Below the pieces are notes generated by a model. The model had not been told where the DNA came from, searched no databases, and saw nothing but the letters and a program-made list of their open reading frames with translations. The position numbers and the translations under genes are program-made. A stretch of 64,000 bases of DNA from JABDIY01 sp963803875 (GTDB taxonomy: Bacteria > Actinomycetota > Acidimicrobiia > Acidimicrobiales > SZUA-35): contig CAWDOA010000016.1 of assembly GCA_963803875.1 (NCBI GenBank), positions 558,001 to 622,000 on the forward strand, written 5' to 3'. This document shows, one piece after another, positions 63,159 through 64,000 of this stretch. The number at the start of each line of letters is the position of its first letter. Position 1 is the first letter of the stretch.

Positions 63159-63439
63159 TTGGAGGTTCCCTCGTGACTAGGCGATGTGGTTACGCCATCA
63201 CCGTCGTCCCGATCAAGCCCGCTGAACATGCGGGACAACCCCCAACGTCCCCCGAATGACCCTGAGCGGACCCTGACCCCGAACCCCGACACGCCCTCTA
63301 ACCCGCCCTGTGTCCCAAATTGCGTCGCCCCACCACATCCCTCCCAAGAAGCGTCGCGCCGCCACCCTCCACGTGCTCGCCCGACGCCAGAACGGCCAGA
63401 TGTCGTGGAGCGACGACAGAACCAGACGCAACGTCCCGG
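63159..63439. other. 281-bp intergenic region upstream of cassette 2 and tRNA-Arg
   Basis: No gene seen. A small hairpin (CCCGC / GCGGG with a 7-nt loop at about 63218-63234) and a GAGG/CCTC dyad just before the ATPase start (63161-63171) are present. The rest is C-rich on the plus strand. Confidence 0.3.
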
Positions 63440-63445
63440 TATCCT
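63440..63445 (+). promoter_or_regulatory. -10 hexamer TATCCT for tRNA-Arg
   Basis: TATCCT lies 10 nt before the 5' end of the tRNA, the same hexamer found before hemE. Confidence 0.5.
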
Positions 63446-63455
63446 CTCCGGCCAG

Positions 63456-63528
63456 GCCCTTGTAGCTCAGTGGATAGAGCGTCGGTTTCCTAAACCGTGC
63501 GTCGCAAGTTCGATTCTTGCCAAGGGCG
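63456..63528 (+). tRNA. tRNA-Arg (anticodon CCU)
   Basis: Cloverleaf of 73 nt: acceptor GCCCTTG pairs with CAAGGGC plus discriminator G. The D-arm begins AGCTCAGT, the anticodon stem-loop reads CGGTT-TCCTAA-ACCG region with anticodon CCT, and the T-loop is GTTCGATTC. No CCA is encoded. The anticodon reads AGG codons, which are rare in high-GC genomes. Confidence 0.9.
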
Positions 63529-63601
63529 CTCCGATCTTGGCCGAGTTCAGGTGGCGTGGTCATGTGCTGTGACGCAGTCTCGGCACCCTGGTGCGTTTGT
63601 T

Positions 63602-63778
63602 CTACGGCGTCGTGGATAGTGACCCGTATTCTGTTGGGCGGCTTGTTTGCTGACGCCGAGCATCGCTGCGATCTCGGACCAGCTTTGCCCCTGCGTCCCG
63701 TGCAGAGCGCACCGCCGCGACGAGGTCATCATCTACCTCGTTGCGTTGTTCGACGAGTTCGGCGGGCCCGATGAACAT
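63602..63778 (-). pseudogene. helix-turn-helix protein, internal frame broken by two compensating indels
   Basis: The start region MFIGPAELVEQRNEVDDDLV and the stop lie in one frame, but the HTH core SWSEIAAMLGVSKQAAQQ appears in another frame between about 63640 and 63690. Two indels of opposite sign would restore one 58-codon protein with an actinobacterial HTH typical of small DNA-binding proteins. Probably a sequence artefact like the others in this half of the window. Confidence 0.45.
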
Positions 63779-64000
63779 CGTGACTGCGGGGTCCTCTGTT
63801 CGAAGGCCCGCCAGTGGTTGCGAATCGCATGCATCATGTCGTCGTCGGTCGACAACAAACGACCGGATCGGTAGGCCTCACGCACCAGGAATCTGAAAAA
63901 CGACGACTACGGCGAACATCGCAACGACGATCGACGCGAGCAGAGGCAGTACCAACAACAGGCCCCGATCACCCTTGCGTATGGCCAGGACCAAGAAGAT
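63733..64000 (-). pseudogene. partial membrane protein, cut by the window edge and frameshifted
   Basis: A frame open at the window edge encodes a hydrophobic segment (LLLVLPLLASIVVAMFAVVVV). After a T6 run near 63890 the other frame continues RFLVREAYRSGRLLSTDDD and IRNHWRAFEQR, which looks coding. Probably one membrane protein with a C-terminal soluble tail and one indel in the T-run. Family not recognised. Confidence 0.35.

Overview
The window is about 64 kb of high-GC DNA from an actinobacterium. It carries an HNH endonuclease of the DUF222 family, several LLM-type (F420-linked) oxidoreductases, a wax ester synthase/DGAT, a zinc-ribbon cyclase-AAA-TPR regulator, HelD and Lhr helicases, and a HemE/HemY pair. 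Together these suggest Actinobacteriota, most likely an Acidimicrobiia-type marine or freshwater lineage; the class-level guess is inference. There is no rRNA, CRISPR array, insertion sequence or prophage. One tRNA, tRNA-Arg(CCU), lies near the right end.

Layout. 1-7.1 kb: end of a PAC2 protein, enoyl-CoA isomerase, UMF1-type MFS carrier, two lipoproteins (SH3b and PQQ-type sugar dehydrogenase), TesB thioesterase, GtrA, methyltransferase. 7.2-10.3 kb: a minus-strand operon of glycosyltransferase, methyltransferase and an alpha/alpha-toroid protein. 10.4-15.7 kb: D-aminoacyl-tRNA deacylase, a DUF1353 membrane protein, an Lnt-like amidase-fold protein, and hemE-hemY. 15.8-30.5 kb: HelD/HelR, SRPBCC, LLM oxidoreductases, MFS, a SNF2-SWIM pair, a cation diffusion facilitator, HNH/DUF222, PlsC. 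30.6-36.4 kb: Lhr, then an AbiEi/DUF559-like gene between inverted copies of a small palindromic repeat. 36.4-41.7 kb: MacB-type ABC cassette 1 and a GH13 glucosidase. 41.8-52.2 kb: the cyclase regulator, L-2-hydroxyglutarate oxidase, LysM lipoprotein, RsgA, S9 peptidase, WS/DGAT, ferredoxin. 52.2-59 kb: a cell-envelope operon (Ig-like anchor, class A PBP, degenerate trypsin-fold protein, then a small membrane protein, YihY/BrkB and a GNAT-like enzyme). 59-63.2 kb: small proteins and MacB-type ABC cassette 2. 63.4-64 kb: tRNA-Arg and a broken HTH gene.

Three window-wide patterns stand out. First, about twenty genes have a TANNNT-like -10 hexamer placed 5-7 nt before the start codon and no Shine-Dalgarno sequence, so they are probably leaderless; this pattern also sets several start codons here. 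Second, a 76-77 nt imperfect palindrome occurs four times between genes, and two inverted copies bracket the AbiEi/DUF559-like gene. Third, no frameshift is seen in the first 37 kb, but at least fourteen single-base indels (nearly all insertions) break eight genes between 37.5 and 63.7 kb. Correcting them gives whole-codon genes of normal family length, so sequence error is likelier than gene decay.
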